Shown here one piece after another: positions 7,306-14,868 of a stretch of DNA of 42,810 nt (position 1 is its first letter; each line of letters begins with the position of its first letter). The position numbers and the translations under genes are program-made. Location: NCBI GenBank assembly GCA_943357245.1, contig CALRGH010000004.1:1-42810 (forward strand). The letters are read 5' to 3'. The notes beneath the pieces were generated by a model, which worked only from the letters and a program-made list of their open reading frames with translations, ran no database searches and was not told the DNA's origin. The stretch is from Candidatus Nomurabacteria bacterium. GTDB taxonomy: Bacteria > Patescibacteriota > Minisyncoccia > Phycocordibacterales > UBA9973.

Positions 7306-9620
7306 ATTTTCATCTTCTTAAGGCGTAGTGAATTTAATACAACGCTCACACTACTAAGTGACATGGCAAATCCTGCAAACACCGGAGAAAGCATCCAGCC
7401 AAAAATTGGGAAAAACAATCCTGCCGCAAGCGGAATACCAACGATATTATAGATGAATGCAAAGAATAAGTTTTGTTTAATACCTCGCATGGTTATTTTT
7501 GAAAGCTTGATTGCTTTGACCAGTTTTGAAATATCTCCACCCAAAAGCGTGATCCCTGCGGACTCGATAGCCACATCGGTCCCCGTACCCATAGCAATAC
7601 CCACATCTGCTTGTGCGAGTGCTGGGGCATCATTGACCCCATCTCCTGCCATAGCGACAACATGTCCTTCTAATTGCAATTCTTTTATTGTTGCCAATTT
7701 ATCTGCAGGTAATACATGCGCAACCACTGCATCAATGCCAACAAGAGAAGCCATGTAATTAGCAGCTTTTTCATCATCACCAGTCACCATAATTACTTTT
7801 ATCCCAAGCTTATGCAGATCTAGAACTGCTTGTTTTGATTCTGCTTTTATCTCGTCTGCAACCATTACGAAACCAAGTACACTCTCTTTTGTCGCTACTA
7901 TAATCGGTGTTTTTCCTTGCGCAGTATATTGTTCTACTATTGAATTATCAAAATCAAGTCCGAGTTCTTGTACGAGTTTTGCATTCCCAACAAAATATTC
8001 AACACCAGACACAATACCTTTGAGACCTTTACCCTGCAGTCCTTCAAAATTCAAGACTTCTTGTATCGGAATATGTTTATCATTTGAATAGCTTACAATA
8101 GCATGCGCAATCGGATGCTCAGATTTATTTTCAAGTGACGCAATAATGGAAATAAATGCTTCATCTTTTAATTCGGAATTATTTTTAATATCAACAAGTG
8201 TCGGTTTACCAATAGTTATCGTACCTGTTTTATCAACAATAACCGTATCTACTTTGTGCAATTTTTCAAGTGTCGCAGCATCTTTAATTAAAATTCCTTC
8301 TTTCGCGCCTTTACCAACACCAACAATAATCGCGGTAGGTGTCGCAAGTCCAAGTGCGCAAGGACAGGCGATAACGAGCACGCTGACAAACGAAACGAGT
8401 CCAAACGAGAGCGCTTGAGAAAACCCAAGTGGGCCGATACCGAACACAAGCCATGTGCCAAGCGAGACAAAAGAAATACCAAGCACAACAGGTACAAAAA
8501 TAGCAGAGATGTTGTCAGCAAGTGCCTGAATCGGCGCTTTACTGCTTTGTGCTTCTTCCACCATGTGTATGATATGTGCAAGTAATGTTTCAGCACCAAC
8601 TTTTGTCGCTTTAAACGTAAACGCGCCACTGGTATTTATTGTGCCAGCAATAACAGTGTCTCCGATCTTTTTCTGTGCGGGCATTGGTTCGCCGGTGACC
8701 ATTGATTCATCAATAAATGATGCCCCTTCTGTTATGGTGCCATCAACAGGGATTTTTGTGCCTGGTTTTACAATAATCAAATCTCCACGAACAACTTGAT
8801 CTACTGGAATTTCAAACTCTTTGCCGCCACGAATTACTAGTGCAGTTTTTGCTTGGAGATTCAGCAACTTTTCAATCGCATCGCCTGTTTTTAATTTTGA
8901 GCGTGTTTCTAAATATTTTCCAAGTGCAATAAAGGTAATGACAATAATAGTGACGTCAAAATATGTCCCTGAGACATTTGGAAATGATGCGAGTACTGTT
9001 TCTTCAAATGCACTTACGATAAAGCTATAGAGGAATGCCACCGATGTGCCAAGTCCAATAAGTGTATCCATATTTGCTTTGCCATATCGAATAAATCTAT
9101 ACAGGCCGAGGAGGTATGGTTTACCCACAACAAAAAGTACATAGGTCGCCATGATAGGAAGTAAGTGGTGAAAAAATTCTTCCCACACGAGCGGCATTTC
9201 TCTTACTACTTGCAATTGTGCAAAAATATCCCACCCCATGATAAAAACACTGAGTACCGCAAGCGGGATAGCAGTCAGTACTTTGTTTTTCATATCTCTA
9301 AGCTCAGCAAGTTTTTCTTGTTTTGTTTGAGAAAGCCCAAGATGTGCCGCGTGTTCATTGGCGCTCATCCCCATCTCATCTGCACCCATCGTATGTCCAG
9401 TTGAAACAGGCACAACAAAAGAATAGCCCAGTGGTTCTAACTTTTTGTTCAATAGATCAGGATTTGTTTTAGCTTCGTCAAATGAAATTCTGGCATTTTC
9501 TGTTCCAGGATTTACAGAAATAGATTCTACTCCGTCAATTTTTTTGACCGTCCGTTCAATAATACTAGCGCAACTTGCACAATGCATTCCTTTGATTTTA
9601 TAGACCTTTGGAGTAGTCAT
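7302..9620 (-). CDS. copA: Copper-translocating P-type ATPase
   Basis: A 772-aa P1B-type ATPase pumping Cu+ out of the cytoplasm. In order: N-terminal HMA domain with GMHCASC (C14, C17); a Met/His-rich linker (GHTMGADEMG...HAAHLG, about 76-98); membrane helices; actuator motif VTGEP; CPC in the ion-channel helix (VIACPCALG); phosphorylation site DKTGT; the SEHP motif of the nucleotide domain; hinge GDGVNDAPA; and the last helix pair with MSLSSVSVVLNSLR, typical of copper-type (1B-1) pumps. It starts 4 nt after the csoR stop. All catalytic motifs are intact. Confidence 0.95.
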   Translation of the reverse strand: MTTPKVYKIKGMHCASCASIIERTVKKIDGVESISVNPGTENARISFDEAKTNPDLLNKKLEPLGYSFVVPVSTGHTMGADEMGMSANEHAAHLGLSQTKQEKLAELRDMKNKVLTAIPLAVLSVFIMGWDIFAQLQVVREMPLVWEEFFHHLLPIMATYVLFVVGKPYLLGLYRFIRYGKANMDTLIGLGTSVAFLYSFIVSAFEETVLASFPNVSGTYFDVTIIVITFIALGKYLETRSKLKTGDAIEKLLNLQAKTALVIRGGKEFEIPVDQVVRGDLIIVKPGTKIPVDGTITEGASFIDESMVTGEPMPAQKKIGDTVIAGTINTSGAFTFKATKVGAETLLAHIIHMVEEAQSSKAPIQALADNISAIFVPVVLGISFVSLGTWLVFGIGPLGFSQALSFGLVSFVSVLVIACPCALGLATPTAIIVGVGKGAKEGILIKDAATLEKLHKVDTVIVDKTGTITIGKPTLVDIKNNSELKDEAFISIIASLENKSEHPIAHAIVSYSNDKHIPIQEVLNFEGLQGKGLKGIVSGVEYFVGNAKLVQELGLDFDNSIVEQYTAQGKTPIIVATKESVLGFVMVADEIKAESKQAVLDLHKLGIKVIMVTGDDEKAANYMASLVGIDAVVAHVLPADKLATIKELQLEGHVVAMAGDGVNDAPALAQADVGIAMGTGTDVAIESAGITLLGGDISKLVKAIKLSKITMRGIKQNLFFAFIYNIVGIPLAAGLFFPIFGWMLSPVFAGFAMSLSSVSVVLNSLRLKKMKI

Positions 9621-9624
9621 ATAT

Positions 9625-9900
9625 TTATTGCATATTATAGATTTTTAAAAGCTCTTTAATCGATCCTTCTTTATCATGTTTTAATTGCTCAACAAGGCAA
9701 GATTCGAGATGCCCTTTCAAAAGCTCTTTTCGGGCACTATGTAAAAGTCCAATAACGCTGTCTAGTTGCTGTATCACCTCAGGGCAATACCGCGCATCCA
9801 CAATCATGGTAGCTACTTTGGACAAACTTCCATTTGCCATATTTACTAATTTGACCGATTTATTGCTTATTTCTCCATGTTTATGTGTATGGTGTTGCAT
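9625..9900 (-). CDS. csoR: CsoR-type copper-sensing repressor
   Basis: 91 aa, all-helical, DUF156/CsoR-FrmR family. The Cu(I) ligands C39, H64 and C68 (ARYCPEV; GHLESC) have exactly the C-x24-H-x3-C spacing of CsoR. The start is ATG 9900 (MQHHTHKHGE); the frame continues upstream, but that would run over the promoter and operator. First gene of the copper operon csoR-copA-transporter-cupredoxin. The promoter and an ATACCC/GGGTAT operator overlap the start, so it should be autoregulated and derepressed by copper. Confidence 0.92.
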   Translation of the reverse strand: MQHHTHKHGEISNKSVKLVNMANGSLSKVATMIVDARYCPEVIQQLDSVIGLLHSARKELLKGHLESCLVEQLKHDKEGSIKELLKIYNMQ

Positions 9901-9939
9901 ATACCCTCCAGTATAGGGTATAGGGTATTTAAAAGTCAA
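9901..9939 (-). promoter_or_regulatory. csoR promoter and CsoR operator
   Basis: On the minus strand: TTGACT (9934-9939), 18-bp spacer, TATACT (9910-9915). ATACCC (9901-9906) and two GGGTAT half-sites (9916-9921 and 9923-9928) form an inverted repeat over the -10, as expected for a CsoR box. The GGAGGG between the -10 and the ATG belongs to this operator; with the start site expected only a few bases before the ATG it may not act as a Shine-Dalgarno. Confidence 0.8.
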
Positions 9940-9949
9940 GTGTATAAAA

Positions 9950-9979
9950 TAACCACCACCGTAAATACGGTAGTGGTTA
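9950..9979 (-). terminator. Terminator holding the stop codon of the 121-aa gene
   Basis: Stem TAACCAC-ACCGTA (9950-9963) with TACGGT-GTGGTTA (9966-9979), each arm with one unpaired base. The TAA of the upstream gene (9977-9979) is the first stem triplet. It insulates the copper operon. Confidence 0.7.
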
Positions 9980-10342
9980 GTTGTTTTGTTCTCCTTTTTT
10001 TTCCTCAAAAAAAGCACGAGCGAATTTGCTCTTTCTTTTTGCAGTGTACACTTTACCAACAACAGGGATTTCTCGAAAGTGCACTTTGTGCAATACAAAC
10101 GATACTCCTTTTGTTTTGTCATTCAATCCATCATATTCGGCAATGGTACAGGTGGCGGTCGACGGAAACAATCTTTTAATCTTCCTCTTTTTTCTGAAGA
10201 CAGAAAAAGTGGTGAATACTTTTGTTATTTCTTGTATTTGATACTGCTTGTTGTTGCGTAACGGTTGCATGCCGTTGTGTAATTTCTGATGAAATCGGAC
10301 AACTCTTAAAAAGATAAAAGTCACAATAAGCGCAGTCACCAT
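9977..10342 (-). CDS. Hypothetical protein with N-terminal membrane helix, 121 aa
   Basis: Not recognised. It begins MVTALIVTFIFLRVVRFHQK, a likely membrane anchor, followed by a basic domain with blocks KKRKIKRLFP and TAKRKSKFARAF, and ends EEKKGEQNN. The ATG overlaps the stop of the 48-aa gene upstream (ATGGTGA), so it should be translationally coupled to it. The terminator at 9950-9979 covers its stop codon. Coupling plus a consensus promoter upstream argue that it is real, but the composition is K/F-rich and no homologue comes to mind. Confidence 0.5.
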   Translation of the reverse strand: MVTALIVTFIFLRVVRFHQKLHNGMQPLRNNKQYQIQEITKVFTTFSVFRKKRKIKRLFPSTATCTIAEYDGLNDKTKGVSFVLHKVHFREIPVVGKVYTAKRKSKFARAFFEEKKGEQNN

Positions 10343-10482
10343 GTCTGGGTCAATATTGAAATGGTTTTTACCCCATCAGTGAACACAACAATGCAATATC
10401 CTTTTTTCTCTTGTAACGACAACTTGGAAAAATGTTTAATTCTTTCGACAACTTTTTCAATCGGTTTAGGGAACTTTTTCAT
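10336..10482 (-). CDS. Small hypothetical protein, 48 aa
   Basis: Reads MKKFPKPIEKVVERIKHFSK, then LSLQEKKGYCIVVFTDGVKT and ends ISILTQTW. It is preceded by a near-perfect extended -10 (TGG TATAAT) with an untranslated leader of roughly 10 nt, and its TGA overlaps the ATG of the next gene. It resembles a compact alpha-beta unit: helix 6-26, then strands 29-35 and 39-46. Not recognised. First gene of a two-gene transcript ending at 9950. Confidence 0.55.
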   Translation of the reverse strand: MKKFPKPIEKVVERIKHFSKLSLQEKKGYCIVVFTDGVKTISILTQTW

Positions 10483-10499
10483 TTGTATGGGTTTTCTCT

Positions 10500-10508
10500 A
10501 TTATACCA
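10500..10508 (-). promoter_or_regulatory. Extended -10 promoter of the two small genes
   Basis: TGGTATAAT on the minus strand (TATAAT = 10505-10500). It abuts the ftsI terminator, so termination of one unit and initiation of the next are only a few bases apart. Confidence 0.7.
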
Positions 10509-10509
10509 C

Positions 10510-10546
10510 AAAAGGACTGATTTGGCGAAGCCAAATCAGTCCTTTT
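10510..10546 (-). terminator. Terminator of the mraZ-ftsI operon
   Basis: A 17-bp perfect stem (10510-10526 with 10530-10546), loop GAA, T-rich on both sides. Smaller hairpins of the TCCGACCTACGTCGGA type lie at 10595-10628, directly after ftsI. Confidence 0.8.
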
Positions 10547-10554
10547 GTTTTTCT

Positions 10555-10596
10555 GTTCGGAAACCCATGCTACCTGCTACCAGTCCCCTGCTACTC
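10555..10596. repeat. Half copy of the GCTAC word-arm element
   Basis: GTTCGGAAACCC followed by three to four spaced TGCTAC words (ending CCTGCTAC). The same right arm occurs at 39412-39450 and 42529-42567; here no left arm is visible and the neighbouring hairpin is the ftsI terminator. Confidence 0.6.
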
Positions 10597-10627
10597 CGAC
10601 CTACGTCGGAGTCCGACATAGGTCGGA

Positions 10628-12349
10628 CTATTTATCCGGCGCAATATTATAATAATTCAATAAGAAATTTGCGGTTGTTATCATCGGATCAGCAAGTGTC
10701 TGTGCGGCAAATTTTGGTCCACGTGGATTTTTGACATACATAAAGACAATAAATTTTGGACTATACGCAGGGAAATATGCAAACATCGAGTGCATATATT
10801 TATCCGCAAAATAGCCTCCTGCAGTCAAATTCGCCATCTGTGCAGTTCCTGTTTTCATCGCAATACTATGGTGGGGCACCGATACATGATATGTCTTCAT
10901 CACCCCCTCACCCACCGTGACTAGCATGTCGGTAATTTTTTCTGAAATCTCCGGTTTCCATGCAACAACTAGAGGTGCAGGATATTCAAGTGTCTTTGTA
11001 CTAAATTCATATTTTATTTCTTTGCCCACATGAGGCCATGGCAACTTACCTCCGGTACCAAGTGCAGAAAAAGCACGAATCGCTTCTATTGGCGTAAGCG
11101 CTATTCCTTGTCCGAATGCCGCATTAGCAAGCTCCACGTCACGATTACCCTCTAAGTTTGAGGTGAGACTCGCAACCTCGCCAGGCAAATCAATATCAGT
11201 TTTTTCAGCAATTTGATAACTCAATAAATATTTTTTGAATGCAGTCTTACCGAGCTTCTGTTCAACGAATACCATACCTGTGTTCAATGATTGATTGAGT
11301 ACATCTTGCATGGTCGTCCCTGGTCCGCGACCAATCTTATCGAAGTTGTTAATAGTCCGATCCCCTACTTCCACAAATCCCTTGTCCGTATACGTGGTAT
11401 CTTTGCTCACCACTCCCGCATCAAGGGCTCCCGCCATAACGAGCGGTTTGATAACGGATCCAAATTCAAACACACTTTCTACGTTTGGATTTGCGTACAC
11501 CGCTACATCTGTTTGTTTACCATATTCATTTGGATTAAATCCTGGTGTGTATGCCATAGCAAGAATTTCGCCTGTCACGGGATCCATGACAATACCACCA
11601 GCCCCGTCAGCACTCCATGTTGCTTTTGCATCCGCAAGTTCTTTTTCAAGTGTTGCCTGCACAAAAGGTTCGATGCTCGTCACCACATCACCATCGGCTT
11701 CATCATTTTCAAAAACAGTGCTTTTTATATTCGCAAATACTTCTGCAAAAAAATTCACATACAACGATTCGGCCGTGTGTGATAATACTGCTTCATACGA
11801 ACGTTCAATGCCATATCGTCCATTTTGCCCGTTGTCACTAAACCCCAAAAACCCAAGCACGTGTGATGCTAATAATTCGCCTGGATAAAACCGCCATTTA
11901 TCAACTTTTACCACTACTCCTGGCTCTTTAAGTACGCTTATTGCATCAGCTTGCTCTTTGTTTAATTTTCGAGCAACCACACGATATTGATTGGTACCAG
12001 GTACAATCTTTGCAATAAAATCTTCTCGAGATATCTGATCTGCAATATGTGGCGCGAGCTTGTCATACAATATTCCTGTATCAGCAATGCTTTTTGATTG
12101 TATTTCAACTTGAAAACCACTCGCCACTGTTGCGGTAGTAACCAACGTTCCATCTTTTTTTGTAAAATAAATGGTGCCACGATTTATGACATCAGATGCT
12201 TTTGATTGATACCGAGTATCTGCTTCATTGCGAAAATCAGAACCATGCACCACTTGTAAAAAGAAAAGTCGGACAATAATGCCCGCGCCGATGATAGTGA
12301 CAAAAATCGCCACCAATTTTATTCGTGTAGAAAAGCTATCCCATTGCAT
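10628..12349 (-). CDS. ftsI: Division transpeptidase, class B penicillin-binding protein (FtsI/PBP3)
   Basis: 573 aa. One N-terminal membrane helix (about 9-30), a pedestal/dimerisation domain, then the transpeptidase with SxxK in GSVIKP (near residue 296), SxN in QSLNTG (near 353) and KTG in MKTGTAQM (near 498). It crosslinks septal peptidoglycan. It follows ftsL by 4 nt in the dcw order mraZ-rsmH-ftsL-ftsI, which favours FtsI over the elongation enzyme PBP2. A terminator closes the operon; no mur or ftsW genes follow, so the dcw cluster is split here. Confidence 0.9.
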   Translation of the reverse strand: MQWDSFSTRIKLVAIFVTIIGAGIIVRLFFLQVVHGSDFRNEADTRYQSKASDVINRGTIYFTKKDGTLVTTATVASGFQVEIQSKSIADTGILYDKLAPHIADQISREDFIAKIVPGTNQYRVVARKLNKEQADAISVLKEPGVVVKVDKWRFYPGELLASHVLGFLGFSDNGQNGRYGIERSYEAVLSHTAESLYVNFFAEVFANIKSTVFENDEADGDVVTSIEPFVQATLEKELADAKATWSADGAGGIVMDPVTGEILAMAYTPGFNPNEYGKQTDVAVYANPNVESVFEFGSVIKPLVMAGALDAGVVSKDTTYTDKGFVEVGDRTINNFDKIGRGPGTTMQDVLNQSLNTGMVFVEQKLGKTAFKKYLLSYQIAEKTDIDLPGEVASLTSNLEGNRDVELANAAFGQGIALTPIEAIRAFSALGTGGKLPWPHVGKEIKYEFSTKTLEYPAPLVVAWKPEISEKITDMLVTVGEGVMKTYHVSVPHHSIAMKTGTAQMANLTAGGYFADKYMHSMFAYFPAYSPKFIVFMYVKNPRGPKFAAQTLADPMITTANFLLNYYNIAPDK

Positions 12350-12353
12350 ACAA

Positions 12354-12686
12354 TTACTTCGCTTCCGTTAAGAAACCGACTTTTGATAGACGTGATGCAA
12401 AATAAACTTCTTTTGGATGAGCAAGTCCGACTGCCAGTGCCGACGCTTCATCAAGGGATTGAATTTTTGAAAGGTAACTAAGTTCGAGTCCTGAAATTTC
12501 TGATTGCACGGTTTTTTGATCTTTTTCATACGCTTTACGCGCAACAATATTTGAGGTAATCCCTGCAATAAAAAACATATAGACAATCGCAGCACTTCCC
12601 GCGAGCGCAATCGCCCCATAGAAAAGAGGTTTCCCAAATGAATGAGCTGCGGTCCCAATATGCTGTTGTACGGTATTAGTTTGCAT
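12354..12686 (-). CDS. ftsL: FtsL-like cell division protein
   Basis: 110 aa with a short cytoplasmic tail, one membrane helix (about 24-45) and an extracellular heptad-like helix (about 50-80), then a short tail. Sequence identity to FtsL is always weak; the call rests on topology and position between rsmH and ftsI. FtsL links FtsB/FtsQ to FtsWI. The start MQTNTVQQHIG at 12686 overlaps the rsmH stop by 11 nt; the longer in-frame start at 12722 would lie well within rsmH. Confidence 0.7.
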   Translation of the reverse strand: MQTNTVQQHIGTAAHSFGKPLFYGAIALAGSAAIVYMFFIAGITSNIVARKAYEKDQKTVQSEISGLELSYLSKIQSLDEASALAVGLAHPKEVYFASRLSKVGFLTEAK

Positions 12687-13560
12687 GTGATATAAAAATA
12701 CGAAGCTTTGCACTACGCGCACGAGGGTTTGCCATTATTTCTTCCTCGGTTGCGACGATTGGTCGCTTGGTGATAATTTCTCCTTTTCCTTGATCTGCAA
12801 GCGATCGAAATGCATGCTTGACGATACGATCTTCTAAACTATGAAAAGAAATAATTGCGATGACACCGTTCTCTATTAAAAATCGTGGCGCTTCAACCAA
12901 TATTCGATTGAGGACACCGAGCTCATCATTGACTGCGATGCGAATTGCTTGAAATGTTTTTGTCGCAGGATTAATACGTCCTTTGCGCATAAATGATGGA
13001 TAACATCCAATCACTAAATCACGAAGTTCGTGTGTTGTTTTAATAGGAGCAATTGCTCTTGCTGTCACAATCGCATGTGCGATTTTTTGAGCGAAGCGCT
13101 CTTCCCCATACCCACGCAAAATACTTTCCAAACTTTCCTCTTCCCACTCATTCACCACTTTATACGCATCGACAGGAGTGTTGTCTCCCATCGTCATGCG
13201 AAGCGGACCATCTTGCATGAAAGAGAATCCTTTTTCCGCTTTGTCGAACTGGAGTGAACTCACCCCCAAATCAAGCAATATGCCTGACAAGCGATTTTTT
13301 TTCTCAATGTCGAGCACGCGTGCAATGTTACTAAAATTCTCTTTATATGCACGGAAGCGTTTACCATAATTGGTTAATCGTTTCTGTGCATAACTAAGAG
13401 CATCTTGGTCAACGTCTGTCGCAACAATTTCTATGTCGTCTCTTGAGGCAAGCAACGCCTCATCGTGACCACCAAATCCTGAAGTCCCATCAAAGATAAT
13501 TCCCGCAGGGACATCCCGAAATGCACGCACCACCTCAGCAAGTAATACCGGTGTGTGCAT
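12676..13560 (-). CDS. rsmH: 16S rRNA m4C1402 methyltransferase
   Basis: 294 aa, MraW family. It starts MHTPVLLAEVV, the usual N-terminus, then the SAM-binding stretch FDGTSGFGGHDEALL; LLDLGVSSLQFD, the MTMGD loop and NDELGVL are further family blocks, with SFHSLEDRIVK near the C-terminus. It methylates N4 of C1402 of 16S rRNA in the P site. The start lies 1 nt after the mraZ stop, and the end overlaps ftsL. Confidence 0.95.
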   Translation of the reverse strand: MHTPVLLAEVVRAFRDVPAGIIFDGTSGFGGHDEALLASRDDIEIVATDVDQDALSYAQKRLTNYGKRFRAYKENFSNIARVLDIEKKNRLSGILLDLGVSSLQFDKAEKGFSFMQDGPLRMTMGDNTPVDAYKVVNEWEEESLESILRGYGEERFAQKIAHAIVTARAIAPIKTTHELRDLVIGCYPSFMRKGRINPATKTFQAIRIAVNDELGVLNRILVEAPRFLIENGVIAIISFHSLEDRIVKHAFRSLADQGKGEIITKRPIVATEEEIMANPRARSAKLRIFISHAN

Positions 13561-13561
13561 A

Positions 13562-13993
13562 TTAGTTGTCCATAGACCCTAACTGTTCAGCGAGCGCATC
13601 TGCATTTTGTTCTACCTGTTTTTTGTAGGTATCCCATGTTTTTTCATCCCACAATTCGACGCGGTTGTGCACGCCGATCAGTGCGATTTTTTGTTTAAGC
13701 CCAGCATGTGCTTTGAGTAGGTCTGGAATAAGAATGCGTCCACTCGCATCTACATCCGTCTCAACCGCACGGCCGAACAAAAATCGTGCGACGCTTCGAT
13801 TGTTCGATTGAAACATCGAACTTTCCGCCAAGCGCGCAGAACGCTTTTGCCATTCGGCAACGGTAAACAAAAAGAGAGATTTATCAAATCCGGGAACGAT
13901 AATTAACTTCTTTCCCATTTCCTTGCGAAATTTTGCCGGCAGAGACAGTCGGTTTTTCTCGTCGAGCGTGTGTATGTATTCACCGATGACCAT
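13562..13993 (-). CDS. mraZ: MraZ transcriptional regulator
   Basis: 143 aa with two AbrB-like repeats, each carrying the DxxxR motif: HTLDEKNRLSLPAKFR (12 onwards) and DVDASGRILIPDLL (about 82 onwards). MraZ forms a ring that binds spaced TGGGN repeats and represses the dcw operon. The ATG at 13993 (MVIGEYIHTLDEK) gives the family N-terminus; the longer reading starting at 14080 would run over the operator. TGGGN boxes are present upstream. Confidence 0.93.
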   Translation of the reverse strand: MVIGEYIHTLDEKNRLSLPAKFRKEMGKKLIIVPGFDKSLFLFTVAEWQKRSARLAESSMFQSNNRSVARFLFGRAVETDVDASGRILIPDLLKAHAGLKQKIALIGVHNRVELWDEKTWDTYKKQVEQNADALAEQLGSMDN

Positions 13994-14053
13994 AAGGCGT
14001 ATTTGCAAGTAGAGACTTAATGATGAGAGATATTTTCGACAAAAAATACCGTA

Positions 14054-14099
14054 TCCCACCCAATCCCACTTGATAGTCATTGTATCCCACTATCCCCCA
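14054..14099 (-). promoter_or_regulatory. MraZ-binding TGGGN boxes
   Basis: On the minus strand TGGGA occurs at 14058-14054 and 14068-14064 (10-bp spacing) and again at 14089-14085, with TGGGG at about 14099-14095. These 10-bp spaced TGGGN direct repeats match the known MraZ operator and lie 60-105 bp upstream of the ATG, consistent with autoregulation. Confidence 0.75.
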
Positions 14100-14114
14100 T
14101 TCCACCAAAACAAG

Positions 14115-14123
14115 TTATCCACA
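14115..14123 (+). promoter_or_regulatory. Perfect DnaA box between mraZ and the 86-aa gene
   Basis: TTATCCACA matches the DnaA-box consensus exactly. It sits in the divergent promoter region between the dcw operon and a small gene. Only one box is seen, so this is more likely regulation or DnaA titration than an origin. Confidence 0.45.
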
Positions 14124-14148
14124 GAAAATGTGTTCCCGTGGTCAAAAA

Positions 14149-14177
14149 TTGGACAAAAAATGCATATGTGGTACTAT
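14149..14177 (+). promoter_or_regulatory. Promoter of the 86-aa gene
   Basis: TTGGAC (14149-14154), 17-bp spacer, TACTAT (14172-14177). Transcription should start near 14184, 12 nt before the ATG. Confidence 0.65.
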
Positions 14178-14195
14178 GGACAAAACTTCTATGCA

Positions 14196-14456
14196 ATGAA
14201 AAATCAACAAAAACCCCGTTCATACTGCTACATTCCTCCTTTTGCAATAAGTGAAGCCCAACAAAAAGCCGTTGCTAAAGTTGAAGAAAAACTAAAATTT
14301 CTTAATTACCTCGCAGAAAAAAAGCTCTCCGACTTGTTTTATTCAAACAAAGACGGAGAAATTACTGCAAAAATCATTGATGATTATGGTGACCTTCAGC
14401 TCACTAAAGAAGAGTACGAGGACTTAAAAAACCGTGGCTTCTTTGCTGAAGCCTAA
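14196..14456 (+). CDS. Hypothetical protein, 86 aa
   Basis: Not recognised. It starts MKNQQKPRSYCYIPPFAISE; a helical, Lys/Glu-rich middle (about 21-42) is followed by LSDLFYSNKDGEITAKIIDD and an acidic C-terminus. No membrane segment. I chose ATG 14196 because the promoter lies just before it; in-frame ATGs at 14160 and 14070 would precede the transcription start. Monocistronic, with a strong terminator downstream; transcribed divergently from mraZ across the shared DnaA-box region. Confidence 0.65.
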   Translation: MKNQQKPRSYCYIPPFAISEAQQKAVAKVEEKLKFLNYLAEKKLSDLFYSNKDGEITAKIIDDYGDLQLTKEEYEDLKNRGFFAEA

Positions 14457-14478
14457 AGATGAAAGATCTTACTAGTAA

Positions 14479-14505
14479 AATCCCCCAAGCAAAGCTTGGG
14501 GGATT
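14479..14505. terminator. Terminator between the convergent 86-aa and 116-aa genes
   Basis: AATCCCCCAAGC (14479-14490), loop AAA, GCTTGGGGGATT (14494-14505), then seven T on the plus strand. Mainly for the plus-strand gene; it may serve both. Confidence 0.85.
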
Positions 14506-14514
14506 TTTTTATTT

Positions 14515-14865
14515 TTATTCTTTTGGTTTAATAAACCACCCACTCTCAACCTGTTCGATAGCATATTCTTTGCCTAAACTTTCTATAAAATCAGCGCCGA
14601 TTGGCGTATTTAATACATACACTCCTTTTTGTTTAAAATTCCATTTATAACTTAAGTGAGCAAGTTGCTCTCGTGGAACAGGAACGTCTCGAAAAAGAGT
14701 CGCCTCATTTCCGTCTTCATCATCTTCAAATTTTGTATCGGCTGTCCTAAATGGTTCCAAAAAATTAACAAATTCACGATGTAATTCTGCTTTATAGCCT
14801 TCTTTTGATTCTGGTGTCGATAATTTTTCTTCTACCGATGGTGCTGTGTATATTTCTTCGTGCAT
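14515..14865 (-). CDS. Hypothetical protein, 116 aa
   Basis: Not recognised. A soluble, acidic protein starting MHEEIYTAPSVEEKLSTPES, with an Asp/Glu run at about 47-52 (EDDEDG) and a C-terminal half FKQKGVYVLNTPIGADFIES that looks alpha/beta. It follows the DUF3298-like gene by 3 nt and so belongs to the same transcript, closed by the terminator at 14479-14505. Confidence 0.6.
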   Translation of the reverse strand: MHEEIYTAPSVEEKLSTPESKEGYKAELHREFVNFLEPFRTADTKFEDDEDGNEATLFRDVPVPREQLAHLSYKWNFKQKGVYVLNTPIGADFIESLGKEYAIEQVESGWFIKPKE

Positions 14866-14868
14866 ATA

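Noticed and set aside
11295-11888. 197-codon plus-strand ORF inside ftsI
   Set aside because: Antisense to the transpeptidase motifs of ftsI; composition and lack of start signals show it is a shadow.
14115-14123. Replication origin
   Set aside because: Only one DnaA box, with no AT-rich unwinding region, dnaA or dnaN nearby.
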